From the NCBI RefSeq assembly GCF_019745455.1, contig NZ_JAIETD010000026.1, positions 1 through 41,784 of the forward strand: DNA of 41,784 nt, written 5' to 3'. The notes below the pieces were generated by a model. It worked only from the letters and a program-made list of their open reading frames with translations, searched no databases and was not told the DNA's origin. The translations under genes were made by a program, and so were the position numbers. Origin of the DNA: Methylobacterium sp. GTDB taxonomy: Bacteria; Pseudomonadota; Alphaproteobacteria; Rhizobiales; Beijerinckiaceae. Each line of letters begins with the position of its first letter. Within the stretch, counting starts at the first letter, position 1. Shown here one piece after another: positions 16,107-24,086 of this stretch.

Positions 16107-17804
16107 GCCCGTCCCCACGCCCGCGCTGTGAGCCTCGGCGCGACCACCGTGCAGTTCGACGATGCGTTTGACGATCGAGAGACCGAGACCGGTCGAGCTC
16201 TCGCCGCCGGTCGGCTTGGTCGAGAGGCGCTGATATCGTCCGAACAGCCGAGATGCGTCCTCGGGCGATAGACCTGGGCCTTGGTCGGTAATGGCACAGA
16301 TGATGTCGGTCCCGTCGTCCGTCACGGACAAGGCAATGGCACCGCCGACTTGACTGTACTTCACCGCATTCGACACTAGGTTATCGATCGCCTCCCGCAA
16401 CCGCTCATTGTCGCCGCAGATATAGACCGGTTCCGGCGCCCGTACTTCGAGGCTTTGTTCCTTGGTTTCGACGAGCGGCCGGTTCGCGTCGCAGACCTCG
16501 AGGGCCAGCGTGCTCAGATCGATGGGCTCCCGGCGCAAGGTGATATCGAGGGCATCGTTCATGGCATCGGCCATCAGGCTGTTGATCATGCCGATCAGCC
16601 GCTTGGTGGAGTTGCTGATGGCGTCGACCTGCGCACGCATCTGGGTTGTCGGCGCAACCTCGACGTTGATCATGTCCGTGAGCATCTCGGCTCGTCCAAG
16701 GATCACCGCGAGCGGGTTTTTGAGATCATGCGCGATAGTGCCCATGATCTCCGTCTTGAGGGTATTGGCTCGCCTAAGGTCCGAGCGCTGGATGTCGAGG
16801 CGGCGGTTGGCGCGGATCAACTCGGCCGTTCGCTCGACGACCCGCTGCTCGAGGGCGACATTGGCGCGCTGAAGCTTCTCGTAGAGGATGACGTTGTCGA
16901 ACGCGATCGACAGGCGGCTCGTGAACAGGGCGATCAGCGACTGGTCGGTTTGCGAGAGAGACCGGTCGGCCTCGATCAGCGCTACGATTTCGCTACCGCT
17001 CGAGGTTCGGACGTACAGCGTCGAGCGATGCGAGCCGAAGCAATGCGTCCGATCCTTGAAGGTCTTCTCGACGAGCGGGTGGACATCGGCGTCGAGCGGC
17101 CAAGCCGGCGCCCGTTCGACGTAGTGGCCGTAACAGCCTGAGCCCGCGAGCACGCAGAAGCGGTCGTCGGACGCATCGGTCTCGCGCAGCACCAGGATGC
17201 CGGCGCATTCGACGTTCAGGAGCGACCCGACCTGTGTCAGCACCCCCTCAGCCAGCCGCTGCATCGACTTATGGTCGAGGAGCATGGGTGCTGCGTCGAT
17301 GATGATCTCGAGGCCACGCCTCGTTTCGTCGAGGCGCTTGAGTTGCTGATAGGCGCGGAGCGCGGCCGTCAAGCTGGTGAAGAGCTTGTCGGCCGTCAGC
17401 TCGGTCTTCGCCTTGTAATCGTTGATGTCGTAATCGACGATCACGCGCCGCTCGGGTGCCTGGCCGGGCTGCCCGGTTCGAAGGATGATGCGGGTGGTTT
17501 CATTCTTCAGCGTTCTGCGGATGTAATCGACGAGTTCGAGCCCTGCATCGTCGGTCTCCATGACCACGTCGAGCAGGACGACGGCGACGTCGTGCCGGCT
17601 CGCCAGGAGCGTTCGCGCCTCGGCCGCCGAAAAGGCCGACAGGATCTCCAGATCACGCCCGCCGAGTTCGTAGCCCGAGAGTGCGTAGCGGGTGCCCTCG
17701 TGGACGGCCGGGTCGTCATCGATCACCGCAATGGTCAAGGTGCCGACCCGCTCGGCTGCGCTCGGCACATCGTCTGAGATCAGAATGATATCGTCGTCGA
17801 TCAT
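16059..17804 (-). CDS. REC-DUF3369-histidine kinase, cytoplasmic
   Basis: A 581-residue soluble signalling protein from ATG 17804; a TTG 21 codons upstream is also open. Order of domains: a receiver at about 22-150 with acidic pocket VIDDD and phospho-acceptor Asp79 (VVLLDVVM); a DUF3369/GAF-like region at about 165-310; a coiled segment; HisKA with His359 in IAHDLKNPLAVILG; and an ATPase domain with DNLVSNAVKYS, DQGPGLS and STGLGLSIVKRI. The receiver precedes the kinase, so it takes phosphate from another kinase, or folds back to control its own. No transmembrane segment is seen. It is divergent from the OmpR-type regulator at 18196, a likely partner. Confidence 0.9.
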   Translation of the reverse strand: MIDDDIILISDDVPSAAERVGTLTIAVIDDDPAVHEGTRYALSGYELGGRDLEILSAFSAAEARTLLASRHDVAVVLLDVVMETDDAGLELVDYIRRTLKNETTRIILRTGQPGQAPERRVIVDYDINDYKAKTELTADKLFTSLTAALRAYQQLKRLDETRRGLEIIIDAAPMLLDHKSMQRLAEGVLTQVGSLLNVECAGILVLRETDASDDRFCVLAGSGCYGHYVERAPAWPLDADVHPLVEKTFKDRTHCFGSHRSTLYVRTSSGSEIVALIEADRSLSQTDQSLIALFTSRLSIAFDNVILYEKLQRANVALEQRVVERTAELIRANRRLDIQRSDLRRANTLKTEIMGTIAHDLKNPLAVILGRAEMLTDMINVEVAPTTQMRAQVDAISNSTKRLIGMINSLMADAMNDALDITLRREPIDLSTLALEVCDANRPLVETKEQSLEVRAPEPVYICGDNERLREAIDNLVSNAVKYSQVGGAIALSVTDDGTDIICAITDQGPGLSPEDASRLFGRYQRLSTKPTGGESSTGLGLSIVKRIVELHGGRAEAHSAGVGTGSTFLMRFPKMSVGLI

Positions 17805-18195
17805 GTCCGACCCTGTCGGCTGCGCGAAGAGCCGCAAGGCATCCTGTCGTCGTGACGATGCCCCCAACGCGCGGCGGAATCCATCGGAGTTACAATGCGC
17901 TCGTCGTTAAAATTAATCTGTGCGAAGCTTCGGTGAAATCGAGGATGGGTAAGATTTTGAGGTGCCATCGACTTCCCCAGGTCTTCTGTTTCCGCCCCTT
18001 TCCGTATCCCGATGGAGCGGATACGTACAAGATGCCGAGAACGACAAAGCCGGCTCCAGCCGCCTCAGACAGAATAGTCATGAGATCAGTCTTCGATGTA
18101 GCACATGGCGGAGGGTCGCCGCTTTTTCGCCGTCCCGACTCGTGGATCGTCTCCATGAGCGAGATTTGCGCCCGTTCGTTGGCCGGGTGACGCGA
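17805..18195. other. Divergent gap between kinase and response regulator genes
   Basis: These 391 bases must hold the promoters of both flanking genes. A lower-GC stretch lies around 17895-17960. A 63-codon minus-strand frame (17890-18081) with one hydrophobic segment is open but lacks a good ribosome site, so I do not call it. No clear repeat or operator was found. Confidence 0.4.
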
Positions 18196-18942
18196 ATGAG
18201 TCCTGGAATGGCCCGCGTAGCCGTCGTCGACGACGAGGCCGATGCCCGCGAGATGGTTGGCGACTACCTGCGAATGCACGGGTTCGAGGTGGTCCTCTGC
18301 GACGGAGGACAGGCCCTCCGTGCTCAGATCGCTCATTCCATGCCGGACCTCGTCGTCCTAGACCTCAACATGCCCGCGGAGGACGGGCTCTCGATCGTCC
18401 GAGATCTCAAGGCGCGCTCGTCCATCCCCATCATCATGCTGACCGCGACGGCGAGCCCGATCGATCGGGTCGTCGGACTTGAACTCGGTGCGGACGATTA
18501 TCTCCCCAAGCCTTGCGAACTTCGTGAACTCGTCGCCCGCGTGCGCTCGGTTCTCCGGCGCGCACAGGGGCTCGCCGCGCAGCCTCCGATTCGCGAGGGT
18601 CCTCAGGCAGCAGCGAATAACGCTCGATCGCATGGCGTGCGGATCGGGACGAAGTGGCTCGAATTCGACGCGCTGCGCCTCAGGAACGATGAGGGCGTCG
18701 AGCAGGCGCTCACGCGCTCCGAATTCGATCTGCTCAAGGCCTTTGCCGACCATCCCAATCGTGCCTTGTCGCGCGAGCGGCTGCTCGACCTCGCCGATGC
18801 CCGCGACCCCGAGGCTTTCGACCGCGCCATCGACGTGCGAATCAACCGAATTCGCAAGAAGATCGAGCCGGATCCCGCCAATCCCCGCTACATCCAAACC
18901 GTACGCGGCCTCGGTTATGTCTTCAGACCCGACGGAGATTGA
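18196..18942 (+). CDS. OmpR-family response regulator
   Basis: A 248-residue transcription factor. The receiver domain (about 5-120) has the acidic pair VVDDE, phospho-acceptor Asp56 (LVVLDLNMP), the switch Thr in MLTATAS and the Lys in LPKPCE. The C-terminal winged helix (about 150-245) shows LTRSEFDLLKAFADHPNRAL and YIQTVRGLGYVFRPDG, typical of OmpR/PhoB. ATG 18196 was chosen; ATG 18208 (MARVAVVDDE) is equally possible. The frame is open far upstream but without domain content. Its partner kinase is not proven: candidates are the divergent REC-kinase (16059-17804) and the membrane kinase 0.8 kb downstream. Confidence 0.93.
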   Translation: MSPGMARVAVVDDEADAREMVGDYLRMHGFEVVLCDGGQALRAQIAHSMPDLVVLDLNMPAEDGLSIVRDLKARSSIPIIMLTATASPIDRVVGLELGADDYLPKPCELRELVARVRSVLRRAQGLAAQPPIREGPQAAANNARSHGVRIGTKWLEFDALRLRNDEGVEQALTRSEFDLLKAFADHPNRALSRERLLDLADARDPEAFDRAIDVRINRIRKKIEPDPANPRYIQTVRGLGYVFRPDGD

Positions 18943-19092
18943 AGCCCGGCACCGAAATGTTTCGTTCGATGTCGTTGCAAGAAACATTCGACCCGGTAAC
19001 CGGCTATCCGATGACGGGCGAAGCAAAACCCAGGTTATGAGCACGCTCTACTCCAGGCCTCCGGAACGGCGCCAAGCGCCAGGGGAGGCAGC

Positions 19093-19425
19093 ATGCGCAA
19101 CCTCATCACTCTCGTGGCCGTCAGCGCCGCGCTTTCAGCGAGCATCCTGACGGGTCTCGCCTCGGCCGACGTGCCGACGGTTGCGGCGAGCCGTCCGGTA
19201 GGGCCTTTCGCTGAGACCGCGCCGGCGATCCTTCCGGGGACGGCCTCGAACCAACCCTTAGTAGAAACGGCGATCTCGTGTTCGCTCAGCGCCTGGTCCC
19301 AAGCGGACGGCTTCTGTGTCACGCATCGGATCGACGCCGGTCCGGTATCCGCTCGCCGCGTAAGGATCATCCGGCTCGACGCTGCCTTTTCGGCCGGAAG
19401 TGCCGCCCGCCCTCTGCAGCGCTGA
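19093..19425 (+). CDS. Small exported protein of unknown function
   Basis: A 110-residue protein with a signal peptide (MRNLITLVAVSAALSASILT, cleavage near GLASA-D). The mature part contains two cysteines, in AISCSLSAWSQADGFCVTHR, about 15 residues apart, which could form a disulfide in the periplasm. ATG 19093 has an excellent AGGGGAGG ribosome site at about 19080-19087. It lies 150 bases after the response regulator and 12 bases before the next small ORF, so the two may be one transcript. No known domain is recognised. Confidence 0.65.
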   Translation: MRNLITLVAVSAALSASILTGLASADVPTVAASRPVGPFAETAPAILPGTASNQPLVETAISCSLSAWSQADGFCVTHRIDAGPVSARRVRIIRLDAAFSAGSAARPLQR

Positions 19426-19437
19426 GAGGAGAGCGGA

Positions 19438-19650
19438 ATGCCCTATTTCGCAAAGGATGTCCTCTCGGGTGACCAAAGCGGTCTCGATCGCCTTCATCGG
19501 ATCCTGCATGGCTGCACGGCTGAGGAACGACAGACCGGTGAGGCTAAGGCGCCCCTTCCGACCCTCAAGGAACGCTTCGGCAGCCAGCCGCAACCGCCAT
19601 CTGAACCGTCCCGCGAAGCAACTGTGATGATGGAGAACCCACGCTCATGA
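19438..19650 (+). CDS. Small hydrophilic protein, hypothetical
   Basis: A 70-residue hydrophilic reading frame (MPYFAKDVLSGDQSGLDRLH at the start) with no signal peptide, no membrane segment and no recognised family. It is called because ATG 19438 has a strong AGAGGAGAG ribosome site and starts 12 bases after the preceding gene, as in an operon. A single Cys is present. It is followed by 68 bases and then the membrane histidine kinase. Confidence 0.45.
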   Translation: MPYFAKDVLSGDQSGLDRLHRILHGCTAEERQTGEAKAPLPTLKERFGSQPQPPSEPSREATVMMENPRS

Positions 19651-19718
19651 TTCACCTGGGATCGGCTTGTTCGGCTTTCGAAACGAGCTAAACAGGGAAG
19701 CGTCACAGCGGGACGCGA

Positions 19719-22040
19719 ATGCGGGTCGGCCGTAAGATCGCCCTGGTCGGCGGCGTGCCGATCCTCATTGCCGCCGCGATCGCCGTCGCGGGGTGGTTTC
19801 TCCTCGCCCAGGAAGAACGCGCCCGCGCCGGGGCCGTGCTCGCAGGCCAAGTTCATCACGACCTCACATTGGCTCGGCTGATCCGGGACGAGTACGTCAG
19901 AGCCCGTCCCTCCGAGCGGGGCGGCTACGCGGATCGCTTCGCCAAGTTGACCGGACAGGCCCGCAACGGGCTCGGCACCCTGCGCGGCCTGACTCGCACC
20001 GCCGACCAGACTGCGAGCATCGCGTCCGCGCAAAGCGCCCTGACCAGTTACGTCACCCGCATGATCGATTTCACGAGGGTGACCCGTGAGAGCGATGGGC
20101 TGATCGCGGAAATGGCCCAACGGGCCGACACCCTGATCATGCTCGCCGACCGGGCACGCCTGCGCCAGCAGGCATCGAACGCCGACCTCGTCCGCTCCTT
20201 GAGCGACAAGGTGAACAAGCTGCGGGCCACCCGCGACGTCGTCGCCGGCATCTATGCGCTCCACGCAACCATGGCCGAGGTCGCGGTCGAGCGGAGGCGC
20301 GATGGGCAGGCCGGCACCGGTGGGGCGGCCTCCGTGCAGCTCCGGATCTCGAGCCGCAATCTTGCGGCCGCCTTGAGGGCCGACGGGAGGATCCGTGAGG
20401 CCGACCAGCTCGATGCGCTCGCGACGAACGTGATCGCCCTCGGCAGCGGGGTTGCAGACACGGAAGGCGTGCAGCCCGATCCAGCGACGGCGCTGGCCGA
20501 ATGGGGAGAGCGTATTCTCAAGATCGACTCGTCCGGGCAACGGACCCTGCACGAGGAGGTGGCGCAGCTTCTGACATACTCGGTCGAGGCGAACGAAACC
20601 GAGCAGGCCACGCAGAACATCGCCATCAGCACGCTCAAGCTCGGACAGCGGACCTCCGCAGCATTGACGAGCCGAGACTCCGTCGCCGCCAGAGCCATGC
20701 TCGGCGAGGGCGAGCGCCTCTCTTCGAAGGCCGCCGCCCTTCCGATCTCGCCGCTGATCCAGGGCGAGATGATCGATGCCATCGACGGCTGGCGTACTCG
20801 TCTCGCCACGACCATTGCGGGATTGCGCCGCCAAGGTGAGATGCTCGCCGACATGGATGGCGCGGCCGAAGCGGTGAGCCAGAGCGCGCGGGCACTCAAC
20901 GATGCCTTCATCGACGACGCCGACCGTTTTGGAACCACGGTCAGGCGGATCCTGCTTGTCGGTGCTGCGCTCGGCTTGCTCGCCGGCTCGCTCGTGGCGC
21001 TGGTCGTCGCCCGCTCGATAACGGTCCCGCTGCGGCGGCTGCAAGGCGACATGGTCGCTCTCGCGGCGAATCCTGCCGATCGGACCGTGACCGGGACACG
21101 TCGGCGTGATGAGCTCGGCGACATCGCACGTGCGACCGACTTCTTCGTCACCGAGATCGCGCGCCGCGAGCGGGCGCTGCGGCGCGCCAAGGATCAGGCC
21201 GATACGGCGCTTGTCGACCTGCGTCAGGCCCAGAACGATCTCATCCGGGCAGAGAAGCTCGCCTCCCTCGGCCAGCTCGTGGCCGGCGTCGCCCATGAGA
21301 TCAACACGCCTCTCGGCATCGCTCTGACGACGGCGACGACGGTGCGCAACGAGACCCGGACCTTCCAGGACGTCGTCGCCGCGGGAACGCTTTCGCGATC
21401 GGGGCTGACACGCTTCGTCGACCGAATGGACGAGGGCGCGAATCTTCTCTGTGCCAACCTCTCTCGGGCCGCCGACCTCGTTCACGGCTTCAAGCAAGTC
21501 GCCGTCGACCGCACCAGCGACGAGTATCGGACCTTCGTGCTCGACGTCTGGCTCGACGAGCTCGTGGCGAGCCTTCAGCCGATGCTCCGGCAGGGCGGGC
21601 ACACGATCGAGCGCGAATGTCCGCCCTCCCTGATCGTGGGGACGAATCCCGGTGCACTTGCCCAGGTGGTCACGAATCTGGTCGCGAATGCAGTCGTCCA
21701 CGGCTTCGAGAAGGAGCGAAACGGTCTGATCACGGTCAGGGTCGAAACCGTTGCCACCGGCTTCGTTCGGCTGAACGTGTCCGACAATGGCTGTGGCATC
21801 GGATCGTCGGATCTGCCTCGGATCTTCGACCCTTTCTTCACGACCGCGCGCAGCCGCGGAAGCACTGGCCTCGGCATGCAGATCGTCCACAATCTGGTCA
21901 CGGTGAAGCTCGGCGGCCGGATCGCTGTCGAGAGCGAGCCCGATCTCGGTACGGCGGTCAGCGTCGAGTTTCCGGTAAGCCTCAAACCCGCCGAAGCCGG
22001 CGGGCCGGCACATCTTCCCGCAGAGGCATCGAACGTATGA
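19719..22040 (+). CDS. Membrane sensor histidine kinase with large periplasmic domain
   Basis: A 773-residue kinase. One transmembrane segment at about 8-29 (IALVGGVPILIAAAIAVAGW) and a second at about 408-430 (ILLVGAALGLLAGSLVALVV) enclose a mainly helical periplasmic domain of about 375 residues. Then follow HAMP (about 431-485), a coiled linker, HisKA with His526 in LGQLVAGVAHEINTPLG, and an ATPase domain with NLVANAVVHGF, DNGCGIGSSDLPRIFDPFF and STGLGMQIVHNL. The C-terminus has no receiver. Its stop overlaps the start of a solute-binding protein gene as ATGA, so the two are translationally coupled. That pairing suggests the binding protein presents a ligand to the kinase, as PgtC/PgtB or TorT/TorS do. 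Confidence 0.93.
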   Translation: MRVGRKIALVGGVPILIAAAIAVAGWFLLAQEERARAGAVLAGQVHHDLTLARLIRDEYVRARPSERGGYADRFAKLTGQARNGLGTLRGLTRTADQTASIASAQSALTSYVTRMIDFTRVTRESDGLIAEMAQRADTLIMLADRARLRQQASNADLVRSLSDKVNKLRATRDVVAGIYALHATMAEVAVERRRDGQAGTGGAASVQLRISSRNLAAALRADGRIREADQLDALATNVIALGSGVADTEGVQPDPATALAEWGERILKIDSSGQRTLHEEVAQLLTYSVEANETEQATQNIAISTLKLGQRTSAALTSRDSVAARAMLGEGERLSSKAAALPISPLIQGEMIDAIDGWRTRLATTIAGLRRQGEMLADMDGAAEAVSQSARALNDAFIDDADRFGTTVRRILLVGAALGLLAGSLVALVVARSITVPLRRLQGDMVALAANPADRTVTGTRRRDELGDIARATDFFVTEIARRERALRRAKDQADTALVDLRQAQNDLIRAEKLASLGQLVAGVAHEINTPLGIALTTATTVRNETRTFQDVVAAGTLSRSGLTRFVDRMDEGANLLCANLSRAADLVHGFKQVAVDRTSDEYRTFVLDVWLDELVASLQPMLRQGGHTIERECPPSLIVGTNPGALAQVVTNLVANAVVHGFEKERNGLITVRVETVATGFVRLNVSDNGCGIGSSDLPRIFDPFFTTARSRGSTGLGMQIVHNLVTVKLGGRIAVESEPDLGTAVSVEFPVSLKPAEAGGPAHLPAEASNV

Positions 22041-23668
22041 TCTCAGGTCACCGTCGTTCCTCCCCGGGTGTGGGTCTCCTGCTTGCGGCTTTCCTGGCAG
22101 CAGGCCCGTCGCAGGCGCGCACCCTCGTCTTCTGCTCGGAAGGCAATCCAGAATCCCTGGACCCTGCCGTCGTCACCACGACGACGGCAATGAACGCCAC
22201 ATGGCAGGTCTTCAACAATCTCGTCGAGTTCGTCCCCGGCACGACCGAGATCCGGCCCGCGCTCGCGGAATCATGGACCATCACGGAGGACGGACGCACT
22301 TACGTCTTTGCCCTTCGCGAGGGGGTTCGTTTCCATGGCAATGCGCGGTTCGAGCCGAGCCGGGCGATGAACGCTGACGACGTGGTGTTTTCGTTCATGC
22401 GGCAGTGGAAGCCGGAACACCGGTTCCGACCCGCGGCCGGCAGCGCCTTCACGTATTTCCACGACCTCGGCCTTGCCGACCAGATCGTGGCGATCGACAA
22501 GGTCGGTGCGCGCCACGTCCGCTTTATTCTCAAGCAGCCCGACGCGACGTTCCTCGCCAACCTCGCCCAAGCCTTCGGCGGCATCCTCTCGGCGGAATAT
22601 GCCGACATCCTCGCGACGGCCGGAATGCCCGAGGAACTGGCCCGGGCGCCGATCGGCACCGGACCGTTCGTCTTCACGAGCTATCGCCCGGACGTGGCGA
22701 TCCGCTACCGGTCCTTTCCGGATTACTGGCGCAAAACCCAGGCAGGCGACCTGGACGGTGCCAAGCCGATCGACGGTCTCGTATTCTCGATCACATCCAA
22801 CGCGGCCGTGCGCCTGACTAAGCTCAAGGCAGGGGAATGCCAGGTCATGGCCTTCCCGGCGCCGGCGGATCTCGAGGCCATCAGGACGGATGGAGCCCTG
22901 ACCCTTCTAGCCCGCGCGGAGCTGAATGTCGGCTACCTCGCCCTCAATACCACGCGGCCGCCGCTCACCGACGTGAGGGTCCGGCGCGCAATCAATCTTG
23001 CCATCGACAAGAGCGCTATCGTGCAGGGCGTCTACGGCGCTGCCGGCACGATCGCCAAGAACCCCCTGCCGCCGGGCATGTGGGCCTACGACGACACGCT
23101 TCCCGATATCGCCTTCGACCGGGCCGAGGCCAAGCGACTTTTGATCGAGGCCGGATTTGCGGACGGGTTCGAGACGGATCTGTGGTTCCTGCCGGTCAGC
23201 CGGCCCTATAATCCCAATGGCCGCCGGGTCGGGGACATGATCCAGGCCGATCTCGCGCGCATCGGAATCCGCACGCGGCTGATGACGGATACCTGGAGCG
23301 CGTACCAGGCCGCGCTCTATCGCGGCGTCCCCACCATGATGCTCAACGGCTGGACGAGCGACAACGGCGATCCGGACAACTTCCTGAACGTGTTGCTCGG
23401 CTGCAAGGCCGCACAGATCGGAGGGGCTAACCTCGCGCGCTGGTGCGACGTGGACTACGAGGCGGCGATCCAGGAGGCCCGCAGGACCTTGGACCGCGAG
23501 GCGCGCACGAGACTCTACCGGCTGGCACAGGCGATCTTCCGGCGCGAGGCGCCCTGGGTGCCCTTGGCGCACACCCTCGTCCATATGGCCGTGCGCGGCG
23601 ACGTCGTCGGCTTCCAGATGGATCCGCTGGGACGACACCTCTTCGAGGAGGTGAGGCTGAAGGATTAG
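22037..23668 (+). CDS. Family 5 (DppA/SapA-like) periplasmic solute-binding protein, orphan
   Basis: A 543-residue exported binding protein. The signal peptide is at residues 1-27 (GVGLLLAAFLAAGPSQA), and the mature protein starts RTLVFCSEGNPESLDP. Family 5 marks are ALAESWTITEDGRTYVFALR, VVFSFMRQWKP, APIGTGPFVF and VRRAINLAIDKSAIV. Known family members deliver dipeptides, peptides or cationic peptides to ABC transporters. No permease or ATPase gene is nearby. Instead it starts inside the stop codon of the membrane histidine kinase (ATGA overlap). A sensory role or both roles are therefore plausible. Mature-protein Cys residues (FCSEGNP, LLGCKAA, RWCDVDY) are conserved features in several dipeptide-binding relatives. 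Confidence 0.93.
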   Translation: MISGHRRSSPGVGLLLAAFLAAGPSQARTLVFCSEGNPESLDPAVVTTTTAMNATWQVFNNLVEFVPGTTEIRPALAESWTITEDGRTYVFALREGVRFHGNARFEPSRAMNADDVVFSFMRQWKPEHRFRPAAGSAFTYFHDLGLADQIVAIDKVGARHVRFILKQPDATFLANLAQAFGGILSAEYADILATAGMPEELARAPIGTGPFVFTSYRPDVAIRYRSFPDYWRKTQAGDLDGAKPIDGLVFSITSNAAVRLTKLKAGECQVMAFPAPADLEAIRTDGALTLLARAELNVGYLALNTTRPPLTDVRVRRAINLAIDKSAIVQGVYGAAGTIAKNPLPPGMWAYDDTLPDIAFDRAEAKRLLIEAGFADGFETDLWFLPVSRPYNPNGRRVGDMIQADLARIGIRTRLMTDTWSAYQAALYRGVPTMMLNGWTSDNGDPDNFLNVLLGCKAAQIGGANLARWCDVDYEAAIQEARRTLDREARTRLYRLAQAIFRREAPWVPLAHTLVHMAVRGDVVGFQMDPLGRHLFEEVRLKD

Positions 23669-23710
23669 GCCTTTCCCCTGGGCCGCGCATCCCCAGGCTG
23701 GAGCGAGCCC

Positions 23711-23794
23711 TCAGCAGCTATAGGCCGCGACCGAGAACGCGAGCGCGAGGATGAAGTTACCGGCAATGAGGAGCGTGGGGACGATCGAGGTCAT
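23711..23794 (-). CDS. Tiny membrane protein, 27 residues
   Basis: A 27-codon frame encoding MTSIVPTLLIAGNFILALAF followed by SVAAYSC and a TGA stop. Nearly the whole protein is one hydrophobic helix, so it would be a single-pass small membrane protein ending in Cys. ATG 23794 is preceded by GAGGAGG, eight bases away, which is among the best ribosome sites in the window. It starts 10 bases after the stop of the 58-residue ORF, and that gap contains the ribosome site, as expected for a two-gene unit. No family is recognised. The strength of the site and the hydrophobic pattern argue against chance. Confidence 0.55.
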   Translation of the reverse strand: MTSIVPTLLIAGNFILALAFSVAAYSC

Positions 23795-23804
23795 GCGAGC
23801 CTCC

Positions 23805-23981
23805 TCACGCAATGCAGGCCCGGACGGTTGTCGCCCGCGGCGCGGGACATGTCCGGAACGCTTTGGCTTGATCGGACATCCGGGGTGATAGATCCGCTTC
23901 CCCGGTGGTGAGGCGCGGCAGGTAGGCCGTTCCGATCATCAAGCCGCCGGCGAGTACGAGGCGAAAAAGCATGTCGATCAT
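23805..23981 (-). CDS. Small membrane-anchored protein, 58 residues
   Basis: A 58-codon frame beginning MIDMLFRLVLAGGLMIGTAY and ending RATTVRACIA. The N-terminal 20 residues form a hydrophobic segment that could be a membrane anchor or signal; the rest is polar with two Cys. ATG 23981 is preceded on the minus strand by GAAGGGGGAAG, a strong ribosome site. It lies upstream of, and 10 bases from, the 27-residue ORF, and downstream of the AfuA/PgtC-like binding protein gene (gap 105 bases) on the same strand. It is not similar to anything I recognise. Confidence 0.5.
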   Translation of the reverse strand: MIDMLFRLVLAGGLMIGTAYLPRLTTGEADLSPRMSDQAKAFRTCPAPRATTVRACIA

Positions 23982-24086
23982 GGTGCTTCCCCCTTCGCGG
24001 TCATTCGCGACCGTCTGGGGGACTCTGTAGAACCGCTGCTTTTCACCGATATTGCGAGGATTGTTGCGTGAGCGGGCGACCGGGCG

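Noticed and set aside
17890..18081. 63-codon frame with a hydrophobic segment between kinase and regulator genes
   Set aside because: Lacks a good ribosome site and occupies the divergent promoter region; kept only as a remote possibility.
19494..22013. 839-codon frame antisense to the membrane histidine kinase
   Set aside because: The plus-strand kinase has a full domain set; the antisense product is rich in Asp, Arg and Gly with no domain.
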